Positions 44,314 to 54,350 of a DNA stretch of 64,000 nucleotides are shown here, piece by piece. The notes beneath the pieces are model-generated. The model was given only the letters and a program-made list of their open reading frames with translations, made no database searches and was not told the origin of the DNA. The DNA is taken from the NCBI GenBank assembly GCA_030704615.1, contig CM060733.1:54498001-54562000 (forward strand), in the 5' to 3' direction. Numbering within the stretch: position 1 is the stretch's first letter; each line of letters begins with the position of its first letter. Both the position numbers and the translations under genes were made by a program. This DNA is from Takakia lepidozioides (taxonomy: Eukaryota; Streptophyta; Takakiopsida; Takakiales; Takakiaceae).

Positions 44314-45172
44314 TCAAATCCGAGAATAATTCTTTCTGAAAAGACATATGTTGTGATGCACAAGAGTCAACATATCAGCTTCCATATTTTGAAGATTCTG
44401 GACCTGCAACAAAAGCATTATGAACTGTATGTGCTTGCCCCTTCTCTGCGGACCTCTTTGGATGCAGGCATTCTCGTGCCCAGTGGCCGGGTTCATGGCA
44501 ATTGTTACAGTTGCCTCTCCGCTTGAACTTTTTCTGTGGTTATTGCCGTTTCTGTCCATATGACTCTTGTTTGGGTTTCCCCTTCAGCTTCTGTACATAA
44601 AAAGCTTTTTCATCACTTGAAGATGTCCCTCCTCCCTTCATCTTCAACTCCAACTCCTCATGCAACAACTTCCCACTTACAAGTTCCAACGTCAAAGCAT
44701 CTGTCCTACTCTCTAGAGCAATAATGAGGTTGTGATAGTTCTTTGGCAAGCTTAATAACAAAATCATTACTAACATGCCATCACTCACTGACTCTCCCAC
44801 TGCATCTAGCTGTAGTGACAATTCTCTAAGCTTATTGATGTGACTTGTCATGGTGTCTCCTGACTGCATTTGTATGTTCATTAGTTGTCTTAGAAGGTAT
44901 AGTTTGTTTGCTAATGCCTTTTGCTCATATTGAGCCTCCAACCATCCCATGTCTCTTTAGAAGTTGTAGCTGTACGCACATGCATCAATTCAGAGTCCTG
45001 TAAACTTAGAACAACTAAGGCCTCTGCCCTCTAATCCCTCTCATCATATTGCAACCTATTTACAGCATCACTTTCCCTTTACTATGTTCCAAAGCTTTCT
45101 CTCTTAGCACCATGGACATCTTGAACTTCCATAGATGGAAGTTCTTCTCACCACCAAATTTTGGGAGCGACG
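44314..45172 (-). pseudogene. Copia gag and protease region (broken)
   Basis: The gag core (LDAVGESVSDGMLVMILLLS, then ALESRTDALTLELV) lies at 44950-44540. Upstream text before 45172 reads FGGEKNFHLWKFKMSMVLRE, the gag start, in another frame. A CCHC knuckle (CNNCHEPGHWARECLHP) is readable near 44510-44460, and a protease start (SCASQHMSF) near 44370-44340. Stops separate these pieces. Confidence 0.85.
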
Positions 45173-45278
45173 TCTGCCTTAAATTCTATGTCTATCATGA
45201 CATGAATAGCAAAAGCATTTAGCAATATGTGCTATTCATGGAGCATCAGTTACACTCAAGTGAACAAACTCTCTAATA
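45173..45278 (-). repeat. Remnant of the Copia 5' LTR
   Basis: 106 bp matching 40231-40341 (ATGAATAGCAAAAGCAT, GGAGCATCAGTTA, CAAACTCTCTAA). It adjoins gag directly at 45172, so a deletion removed the inner LTR and the primer-binding site. Confidence 0.8.
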
Positions 45279-45388
45279 GGTCCCATGAATTGAATTAATA
45301 TAATTTACTTCAGTTCCAGTGCAGATTGTTTATACTCAGAAAGTGTTGCATATTTTTCACTACACCTCATGTAGCAATGATAAACTTA

Positions 45389-45430
45389 AAGGATTGACCG
45401 CTGACCGCTGACCGCTTCGCAAAGCGAAGT
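45389..45430. repeat. Triplicated heptamer plus short hairpin
   Basis: GACCGCT occurs three times in a row (from about 45396), followed by CGCTTCGCAAAGCGAAG, which can form a short stem-loop. It lies just downstream of the hydrolase stop codon. Function unknown. Confidence 0.5.
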
Positions 45431-45447
45431 GTACACAATGAAGACTC

Positions 45448-47080
45448 TCACAGAAGAAAACTCTCACTCATTCTAGATCCCAAAGTGTTCTTCTGTGGGA
45501 GGAAGACAGTGGAATCGATCCAATCAAACATCTGAACCTTCACAAGACTGGTAACGGCATGGTTGGCGTAAGCAACACCTAGCTCTTCCCCGACATGCTT
45601 CTCCCAACAGAGGACGTTGGGCTCGCAATCGGGAAGCGCATATGAAGCTCGAACAGATTCTTTCCAGCTCACGTCAACTTTTGGGTCTTCAGCAAGATAG
45701 TTCTCATCATTCAAGTACTTGGACAGTTTCAATGCCGAGAATATCTTCTCTGAAATTTCATTGCTGAGGCAAGGAATGCGCTCGGTGAAGTATAGGGGGT
45801 CGATTGGAAATTCGTAGCATGCGATAATGTCTACCTCCACTCCTTGGGCCTTCAATATTCGGTATGATTTCTGAATCCGCGGAGAGAATCCTGGTGCGAT
45901 ACAGTCCTTGGGCATATGAATGAAGAGAGTGGGTGGATATGTGTCGATTGCAGTTTCAATCAATTCATATACTCCATTGCCGTTCATAAGCACCTTCACT
46001 CAGAAAATGTCAGATACTTACAAGGCTGCAAATCAGTTAAACAAATTCCGCAGTCAACCCACCTTGAGCTCCCAGATGACATTCTTGGGACTCCCCAGTA
46101 TGTACATTAGCACAAACCAAGCAAAGGCTGTGAGTAGCCCCCATGAGCTTTGCAGCTAATCCTTGTGCAAATCAGCGAGAGCAAATTGAATAGTAAGAGT
46201 GACGACTGACAAGTAGTACATAGGAGACCTTGCAGGACGTCATGAAATGACCTTGATCCTTTGGGATCGAAATTATTCACCAATCCTTGGATTCCGTAAT
46301 TTCATCTAATCAGGTTTGGAGGACTGTCGAGTGACTTACCAGAGACCGTATATTCAGGAAGAGTGCCATCATGGATGTGAAATTCCCTCCAGCTGAGTTC
46401 CCCGTGGCTGCCAGGGGCAACATCTCCAGTGAATGCTCGTGACTCCATTCACTCAAGATTTTGGTAACAAGGACTTTGTCTCCGGAGGTCTCTGGCGGCC
46501 AGCTCTCCCATTGCCCTTCAGCGCTTTGGATGGCAATGCAGGCATACCCACGAGCGAGCCCTTCTAGAACAATTGCCCTGTCCTCTGGGAGGCCATAACA
46601 GGAGGGACAGTTGGGCGACCGATCAAAGTAGCTCAAGCATGTACATCCTCTACCATGAGCTAGAAACAAAATAGCCTTGGGGTTCTTGGGAATCTGCCAC
46701 ACCACATCCACACCATACCTTACCTGGTGGGTAGGATCAAATCTTGGGTCTGTGGGGCACGACTTCTCTCCGAAACTGCTAGTCGAAAAAGCCGCTGAGT
46801 CATAGTACAGTTGAGGTGAAAGCTCAGTTGAGGATATAGAGAACTTCTGGCTAGAGAAGAGAAGAGATCCAGGGGATGCCCCTGCTACCTGGGCTCCCAC
46901 CACCATAACGATTGTAAGCAAGCTCACCACTCTGAATAAAAGAGCAACTAGCCCTAGAAACCTCGGAAACAGCAGGCCCCTGCTTCTGTAAGCAGCCTCC
47001 ATTGCTTTGTCGTGTAAGGAAAAGCTTGTCAAGACAGAAACATCGTCCTCACGACTCATTAGCACATTTGCCGCACACAT
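45448..47080 (-). CDS. Alpha/beta-hydrolase-fold protein of the secretory pathway, uncharacterised plant family
   Basis: Two exons: 46340-47080 and 45448-45993, joined in phase 0 (CGGTCTCTG/GTAAGT and GAAG/GTGCTT), giving 428 residues. A hydrophobic segment (LGLVALLFRVVSLLTIVMVV, about residues 42-61) acts as a signal anchor. Next come VDVVWQIPKNPKAILFLAHG (strand and oxyanion-type HG), a Cys cluster (CTCLSYFDRSPNCPSCYGLP), the nucleophile elbow GNSAGGNFTSMMA, and a C-terminal part with YPPTLFIHMPKD. From memory it matches the family around Arabidopsis At3g44150, in which the elbow reads G-x-S-S-G-G. The fold suggests an esterase or peptidase, but the substrate is unknown. Met at residue 28 (MEAAYRSRG) is an alternative start. 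Confidence 0.82.
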
Positions 47081-50000
47081 CGTCTCGTTTCATCTCTTTC
47101 CACCCTTGGATTGCTCAAAGAAACAACAACGTGCACAGCTCCTGGCTTGCACAAAATCCAGAGGCCACACTACCTTGAGTGCATCCTCGACATCGCTGCA
47201 TTCTTGCTGACACCCACGCACGAGAATTTCGTGATGCTCGCGTGTGTGTTGCAGTGGAGTCTCAATGTACAGATACAAAGTGATTACCTCCCTGAAGGTA
47301 GTCGCTTCAAGGATTTAATGTATCAAATTGAAACACCACTTGTACGCAGCTAAGGAGCTCCAAAACTGTCCCATTTACAAACCAACACGAGGGGACAATT
47401 CTCCCCAGTATGTATTTGCCAACGTGTCTTCTCCAAACAAAGAGATACCGGGTATTGGTTTGTGGATGCACGTTGGATGTAGACCATCCGAAAGAGGATG
47501 GGGAGGGGACTGAGATGAGGGCTTGCAAAACGGCTAAGTCCCTGCACTCCTGAGAGAGAGAGAGAAGACTCCGGCCACTCCTCATCGCAATATACACAAT
47601 CAAGTGATCCCTGGTATAGTCATAAATTTATATACTCCCATTAATCTATACATATGGACATTTGTTTTTGCATTGCAGAACACTAGGAAGAACGTATAGG
47701 ATAAGTCCATGGACCCAGGGCATTCACTGATTTTCTGGCACCTAACTCAGGCGCCAGCGTAAGGCACGGACAGAAATTTTTTTAGTTGACGTTATAATTC
47801 TTTGCTAACGCGACATCATTCAAGTGGTTCATCCTGTCGCGGGATGTTCACAGAAAGCCTAATGCCCGATTGGGACTTGCCTCAAACCTTCATCTGTATA
47901 AGCAGACATCCAAATACACTGCGTAAACGTTGCTTGAATAAAATCCTTTGTATCTTTGGTTGGCTTATACCTGTGAACCCTAACGCCCTAGGAGCAGTTG
48001 AATTACGCGATGGAACATAACCAGAATCCTGTAAGACCACTCCTGCCTCCCCTATTTCCGCGTCTTTTCAGCATCTTTCCGAGATCAGACGAACCAAAGG
48101 AAGCGGGAAGCAAAGAAGATGCCGCAGTGGGGGAAGAAGCCTAAAAGAAGTCTGGGCACCTAAAAGAAGAGACAGTGGCGAGATTTTATTCATGGAACGT
48201 TTACGCAGGGTAAGGGCCCCACGCGCGGGCCATCACACGTTCGCGCACTGGTCACACGGGCAAAATTTCTGGTAGTGCTTGACGTAAGTAATAACAATAA
48301 TGTACTAACTTAATGCACATGTGCAAACTTTGACAGCACGTTATGCAGGTTTTTGGAATGCCAAATCTTCCCCCACCCCTCTGGAGAGTGAGAGGGAACT
48401 GAAGGGCGTGTAACTCCAATTAGGGTGACACTGGTTACATGGGAGGGAGTGTAACTCTACTCCGTGTAAGAGACACTTGGTCTCAAAATTTGACTAAGTC
48501 CAAATTTGGCGGAGTATAAATTTGGTCTACTTGGGCTTAACGCAATAATCATTGACATGTCCAAATGTCTTTAACTTGTGAGATGCCTAGCTTTCCCAGA
48601 TTAACCCGCTTGTAGCCTGACAAAGGGGATGTTAGGGTTGAAGAAGAGGAAATTGACGCACAATTAGTTTGACATGATGGGTTGTCTATAATGTTTATTT
48701 TCCTTGGTGGGAACAAAGGAAAGGCACCAAAAAATTCCATTGATAAAGAGACGTGGAAAAAATAAGCATGCGGGGCCTTCAAGGCTTACACATTGTTTGG
48801 TTGCAATAGGAACCAAATTATGCATGCATGGAGTTTTAACCTACTGATCTGTTGTTATCTATCCAAGCTCTTTGAGTGACTCTGAACAAGCGCCATTGCC
48901 CATTCAGCTCATGCTTATATGAAATCAGGTCCACACCCACACACAATGTCATGGTTTAGTCATGGTTAACTGGAATCACCTATTTCTAGTTAATTAAGAC
49001 ATTTTCGATATTTATATTTGTATCTACTGTGTTGGGACTTCATTTGGTCTCATATGTCATGTGAAGTGTCAAACCTCACTTGGGACATGGGGTTGGTTTC
49101 CCCCCCTTTGAGGGTTGAGGAGGGCTCATGTGCTCATTGTGACATAGCTTTTTAGGATTGTGTGCTTAGAATGTGTGGTGGACACCGATGTATGTGTGGC
49201 ACGATGCTTAGGTGCACGACAACAAGCATACACAAATCTACAGGTTATCCACTTGTTGATTTTTGAATATACATGCTGTCAGCTTGGCATGCTCGAAATA
49301 AACTGGCAGGTAAGCCTTCCTCAATACTTTCTATCCCGAGCCTCCATCTCTTTGGCAACGCCTCTTCTGTGACGACGTGCGCCATTCTCCTTAGCATGAG
49401 GGCTGTTAGGGGCATTGCTTGCACCCGTGGGGACAGTCTCAGGGGCCTGCTGTGTTGCTTGTATGTTAGGCCACCCATAGTCACCCCAACCACCACTTCC
49501 TCCCATAGGGGGGAGTCCCCATGGTCCCCACGGGTTTGCTGCCCAGTTGTATTGGCCCGCCCAAGGAGGGGGACAACTGGTGTAAGACTAGGAGGGTGGA
49601 TGTGAGAGAGAGGCACTTTCTCTACTGTGTGCCTCTTCTTCTTTTTGCAGGACTGGTTCTACAGTCCAGCATATAAACAGTTAGCTTACATACTAGAGCA
49701 AAGGGAGGTGATCAGGAAATAGTATCCTTCGCCACCCTGAAAACAATGGTGTGGACATACATGAGGCTGTTCTCATCCCTTGCTGTCAAACTTCTGCTGT
49801 GAAGTTGAAGTGGCATACATTATCGCTCCTCTGTGACCTATGCATAACTGCGTAGGAACTGATATTTTTAGGGGGTAGATAACGAATCCTCAAGGGATGT
49901 AATTGAAGGACATCAACGCTGCAATTAATTGTGGGGACTCCAACAGAGAGACCGTCAAGGACATTCTGAAGCACTTAGACAGTGATCATCATTGTACAAC

Positions 50001-50308
50001 AAGTTGTGCAAATCAGATGTGATGCTCAGGTGTGACCAATGGATAAGTGAATTCAAGGCTTCTAGGAAAAAAAATTGACAGGATCAGTCACGCCTATTCC
50101 CAAATCGCTTCCCAAGGAATTCCTGAGAGGCTGTGGTGAAACTACCTTAATGTCAGTCCCATGTGTAAACTGCCCCATGAAGTTTATATCTGGAGAATGA
50201 GCACCTACAAAAGTAAGTTGACCATGGTTTACATCAACATGACTACACACGTGTCTCTTTCTTTCCCTCTCTAAATCAATACACGTCTCCCAGAGAGACA
50301 AGATTATA
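47081..50308. other. Intergenic, no supported gene
   Basis: About 3.2 kb between the hydrolase and the next open frame. Around 49245-49620 the minus strand is open in two frames, one Gly/Trp/Pro-rich (PPPWAGQYNWAANPWGPWGL), possibly a fragment of a mobile-element gag-like protein. I could not place it. The remainder shows AT-rich sequence and short open frames without motifs. Confidence 0.45.
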
Positions 50309-50707
50309 TCAAATTAATTGAGAGAGACAGATACTCACCAAATGAGCTGCTTGCACACTTGTAACCCCAGCCCACTTACTGTGGTGAGGAGTTTTCACTG
50401 CTGCCCGTGCCCGCTTCATAATAGTTGATCTATGTACGGCTTTCTCTGAGGTCCAATGAATCACCAATCCATCCCACTGCTTCTGGGGAACATATCCGGG
50501 CTCGCAGCCACCATTTGTCCAAAGTACCTTCCACCTCACAAGTTCCGATTTGAGAAGGTGACCAATGTGTGAGCGGAGCACTGCGTCAGTCAATGGATGG
50601 TCCTGGTATTCAAACTGATGGGACAATATGTCCTTGATGGCAACAATTTTCTCCACAGGCTGCAGTCGAACATCATCAATTGATACCCTCAAGTGATCTG
50701 CAACCAT
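50309..50707 (-). CDS. Unrecognised ORF, possibly transposon-derived
   Basis: 132 codons beginning MVADHLRVSIDDVRLQPVEK, containing HWTSEKAVHRSTIMKRARAA, then VKTPHHSKWAGVTSVQAAHL and a good donor (GTGAGT) near 50340. The pattern of a basic segment followed by a His/Ser/Gly stretch is reminiscent of the region before the C-terminal domain in plant En/Spm-type transposon proteins, but I cannot confirm the family. It could be one exon of a longer gene continuing towards 50080. Confidence 0.35.
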   Translation of the reverse strand: MVADHLRVSIDDVRLQPVEKIVAIKDILSHQFEYQDHPLTDAVLRSHIGHLLKSELVRWKVLWTNGGCEPGYVPQKQWDGLVIHWTSEKAVHRSTIMKRARAAVKTPHHSKWAGVTSVQAAHLVSICLSQLI

Positions 50708-51106
50708 TTGGGCCTTCCATCCGCAATCATCTTTCCCTTCTCATTTCACTGGAGCAGCAATGTAGATGAGAGTGGATTCAGCAATACGGGAAGAGCGTCA
50801 GTCACCCTCCCAATACTGAGTCTTTCTCATATTTTGGGGATGCCCTAGCTTCATCTATTTTGCTGCTAAATTTTCAGGACATACTTACTTTCCCCTGCAA
50901 TCTGTTGACACCTCTGCATGAAGGTATTCCATAGAGCACGCCACTGCCGCTGTCACATGACCTACTTCAATTGTGCTCTTCACCATGGGCAGCTCTGAGA
51001 GTATCAGTGGTCTGTCACATTCACCAATTGATTCTTTTCACATCACTAATTACAGAAATGAGGCCAAACTGTGGAGAAATTCCTTCTTTCATATTTGTTG
51101 CTTGTT
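50708..51106. other. 3' flank of the PPR gene
   Basis: About 400 bp between the unrecognised ORF and the DYW stop codon. Nothing is recognisable; it probably holds the PPR 3' untranslated region. Confidence 0.45.
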
Positions 51107-54100
51107 TCACCAGAAATCCCCACAAGAACATCCCCCATCTTGGAAGTGGTGAAAGCCGTTGGCATCCCGTACAACAATTGCTCGCCCAACAATCTTTGAG
51201 ATCAACTTGGTGGCTGTATGGCAGTCACCACATACCCGAAGGTTCTTGTTGACACGAAGAGGCGTCCCTGGGGCCGTGCTGATCAGCCCAAAAGCAATGG
51301 CCAGTCTCTCACTGTGGTAGCAGACAGACAATGCCTTTTGCTCCTCCTCCACATCACGCAACACAAAGCGCATGTGCGGCAGGAACCCTGCCTCCCTAAT
51401 CTGCCCATACAATCTTCTCAGCTCAGCATGGATTTCCTCGATTCGGGGATGCAGTTGGTCATTTACCACAAATGTGTGCACCCTGTTGCCGACCTCAATG
51501 GAGCAGCAACCAGGCTGCTTTTTGATACCTCTGACTTTCATCATGTTCCTAACCTTTGCAGTATCATCCCACCTGCCAGCTGCCGCATAGATATTTGATA
51601 GCAAAGCGTAAGTCGTAGCATCCTGTTGATCCCACCTGAGAATAGATTTTGCCGCACGCTCTGCCACCTCCACATTGCCATGAATTCTGCAGGCACCTAG
51701 CAAAGCTTTCCACACTACAGCATTTGGTTGGACTGGCATTTTGTTAATGAAGTCCTCCGCCTCATCCAATTGCCCTGCACGACCAAGAAGGTCCACCATG
51801 CACCCAAAATGCTCCACTGTACAAGTGAGGCCATGATCTCGACTCAGGGAAAGAAAATAGTGTCTGCCCTCATCCACAAGGCCCCCATGACTACATGCTT
51901 GGAGAACACATATAAAGGTGATAATGTTTGGCTTCAAGCCTTCCTTCTGCATTCCTTCAAATAGTTGCAGGGCCTCCCTACGCCAACCATGCTGTGCATA
52001 TCCTGCAATCATTGCACTCCATGACACCACATTTCGTTCAGCCATATTGTCAAACACTCCCTTTGCATCCTCGATGCTCCCGCATTTCGCGTACATGTCG
52101 ACAAGGGCAGTGTCCAGAATGACATCTCGTACAATTCCAGCTCTCATGATGTCAGCATGGACCTCTTTACCCTTTTCCAGAGCTGCCAGGCTTCCACACA
52201 CATTGAGAACACAAATGAACGTGACCCAGTCGGGCTTCAGCCCTCCCTGAATCATTTGCTCATAGGTCCCCAAAGCCTCAATCCTGCACCCATGCTGGGC
52301 ATATCCTGCAATCATCACATTCCACGACACCACATTTTGTTCAACCATATTGTCGAACACACCCTTTGCATCCTTGATGCTCCCACATTTTGCATACATG
52401 TCCACAAGAGTATTGTTCAGAATTATATTTGGTACAATTCCAGCTTTCATTATGTCGGCATGGACCTTTTTACCCTTTTCCAGGGTTGCCAAGCTCGCAC
52501 ATGCGTTGAGAACGCAAACAAACGTGATCTGGTCGGGATTCACCCCCTCCAGCATCATTTGCTTGTACGTCCCCAACGCCTCTATCCCACACCCATGCTG
52601 GGAGTATCCTGCAATCATTGCATTCCATGACACCACATTTCGTTCAGTCATATTGTCGAACACTCTCTTTGCATCTTCGATGCTCCCGCATTTTGCATAC
52701 ATGTCCACAAGAGTAGTGTCCAGAACAATATCTGGTACAATTCCAGCCTTCACGATGTCAGCATGGACCTCTTTGCCCTTTTCCAGGATTGCCAGGCTGG
52801 CACACGCATTGCAAATGCAAATGAATGTGACCCGGTCAGGCTTCACCCCTTCCAGAACCATTTGCTCATAGGTCTCCAAAGCGTCCATCCCGCACCCATG
52901 CTGGGCATAACCTGTGATCATGGCACTCCATGACACCACATTTCGTTCAGCCATATTGTCGAACACTCCCCTTGCATCCTTGGTGCTCCCGCATTTGGCA
53001 TACATGTCCACGAGGGTGTTGTTCAGGATCATATTTGGTACAATTCCAGCTTTCACAATGTCAGTATGGACCTCTTTGCCCTTTTCCAGGGCTCCTATGC
53101 TCGCACATGCATGGCAAATGCAAACAAACGTGACCTGGTCAGGTGTCACCCCTTCCCTCATCATCTGATCATAGGTCCCAAAAGCCTCCTCCCCGCACCC
53201 ATGCTGGGCGTATCCTGCGATCATGGCATTCCATGACACAACATTTCGTTCAACCATATTATCAAATACTCCCTTTGCATCCTTGATGCTCCCGCATTTG
53301 GCATACATGTCCACAAGGGAAGTATTGAGAATCATGTTTGGTACAATTCCAGCTTTCCTGATCTCAGCATGGATCTCTTTGCCCTTCTTCAGGGCTGCCA
53401 GGTTCGCGCATGCCTTGAGAATGGAAACAAACGTGACCTGGTTGGGCATCACCCCTTCCTGTATCATTTGCTCATAGGTTTCCAAGGCATTCCTACCACA
53501 CCCGTGCTTGGTATATCCCGCCAACATAATATTCCACGTGATCAAACTTCGTTCAGGCATTTTGTCAAACACTCGGTGTGCATCCACGATACTACCACAT
53601 TTGACATACATATTGACAAGAGTGTTAAGTAGAAACACGTTTGGCTTGAATCCACTGTGGATGATGTGGGCATGGACCTGCTTTCCTGCTGCTAGGCCTT
53701 TGATCTTGATACATGCATGCAAGAGACAGAGATAAGTTTCGGAATCTGCTGAACTGCCTCCTTGGTTCAAAATATCCAGAGCCTCTATCACTTGTCCTGC
53801 CTCACACAGTGTCCTCACATGCCCACAAGTGCCAGAAGATATGTTGTGGACTCCCTCTCTTGGTCCTCGTACGGAGGCAATGGTCATGGTAGAGGTGCAT
53901 GATTTTATTAACTGTTCTTCCGGTTGACCATCTACCCATGCAAGTTTCTTGTAGCTACCAATCCAGAGAGGCTCATTGGTACTCCTGTGATTGAAATCTG
54001 GCCCTCTCTGATTGATCTGGATCCACACTCCATCCCTGTCTCCTTCAGCTATCCCTGCCTTGACAAATAATATGCATAGATCCTCCACCATGCTGCAATG

Positions 54101-54350
54101 ACAATCTAAAAGTTATCTAGCACATAACCCAACCCTACCCACCACACACTAGTTCCTATGCTGAAATGAATGTGGTGGGGAGAGAGGGAGGATCACAAAT
54201 TGCAAGAAAGTTTTTTCAATGGTGCTTCTGGTTCTGCTGTAACATAACAGGCCTTCACCTTTTTGCCTTGATTGTCCCACCATTGACTGGGGTTTGCAGA
54301 ATATTCCTTCCAAAGCTTCTCACTTCTGTTTTTGGTTTTTGAGTATTGGT
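51107..54350 (-). CDS. DYW-type PPR protein with an N-terminal OSB-like PDF motif
   Basis: The main exon is 51107-54016 (969 codons plus stop). It opens with INQRGPDFNHRSTNEPLWIG, the second half of a PDF motif as known from organellar single-stranded DNA-binding (OSB) proteins. The adjacent upstream exon 54259-54350 encodes the first half (KLWKEYSANPSQWWDNQGKK). The junction AAAAAG/GTGAAG to CAG/ATC is in phase 0. The rest is PLS-type PPR: about five near-identical 101-residue units (AGIVPNMILNNTLVDMYAKC, VERNVVSWNAMIAGYAQHGC), E and E+ regions, and a DYW domain with HSERLAIAFG, CGDCHTATK and the end CSCGDFW, so the deaminase residues look intact. By family it should edit organelle RNA (C to U). 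An internal Met (MTIASVRG) could start a PPR-only form. Upstream exons are described separately. Confidence 0.85.

Larger units (their letters stand above)
40077..45278 (-). mobile_element. Decayed Ty1/Copia retrotransposon
   Basis: Minus-strand order is 5' LTR remnant (45278-45173), gag, zinc knuckle, protease region, integrase, reverse transcriptase, RNase H, polypurine tract and 3' LTR. Integrase before RT identifies Copia. The 5' LTR keeps only about 106 bp and then joins gag directly, so the rest of the LTR and the primer-binding site are deleted. RNase H is split by an insertion at about 40735-41755. Several stops and frameshifts occur. Confidence 0.9.

Noticed and set aside
45999-46310. 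Possible middle exon of the hydrolase (AWFVLMYILGSPKNVIWELK)
   Set aside because: Exon ends look plausible, but it breaks the reading phase. The direct join of the two outer exons reproduces the family sequence (I-R-S-L then V-L-M).
49245-49616. 123-codon minus-strand frame and an overlapping Gly/Trp-rich frame
   Set aside because: Two competing frames, no recognised domain, no splice context; at most a mobile-element fragment.
51918-53168. Several plus-strand frames repeating MLPHFAYMSTR-type text
   Set aside because: Antisense shadows of the repeated PPR units; their repetitiveness reflects the PPR repeats.
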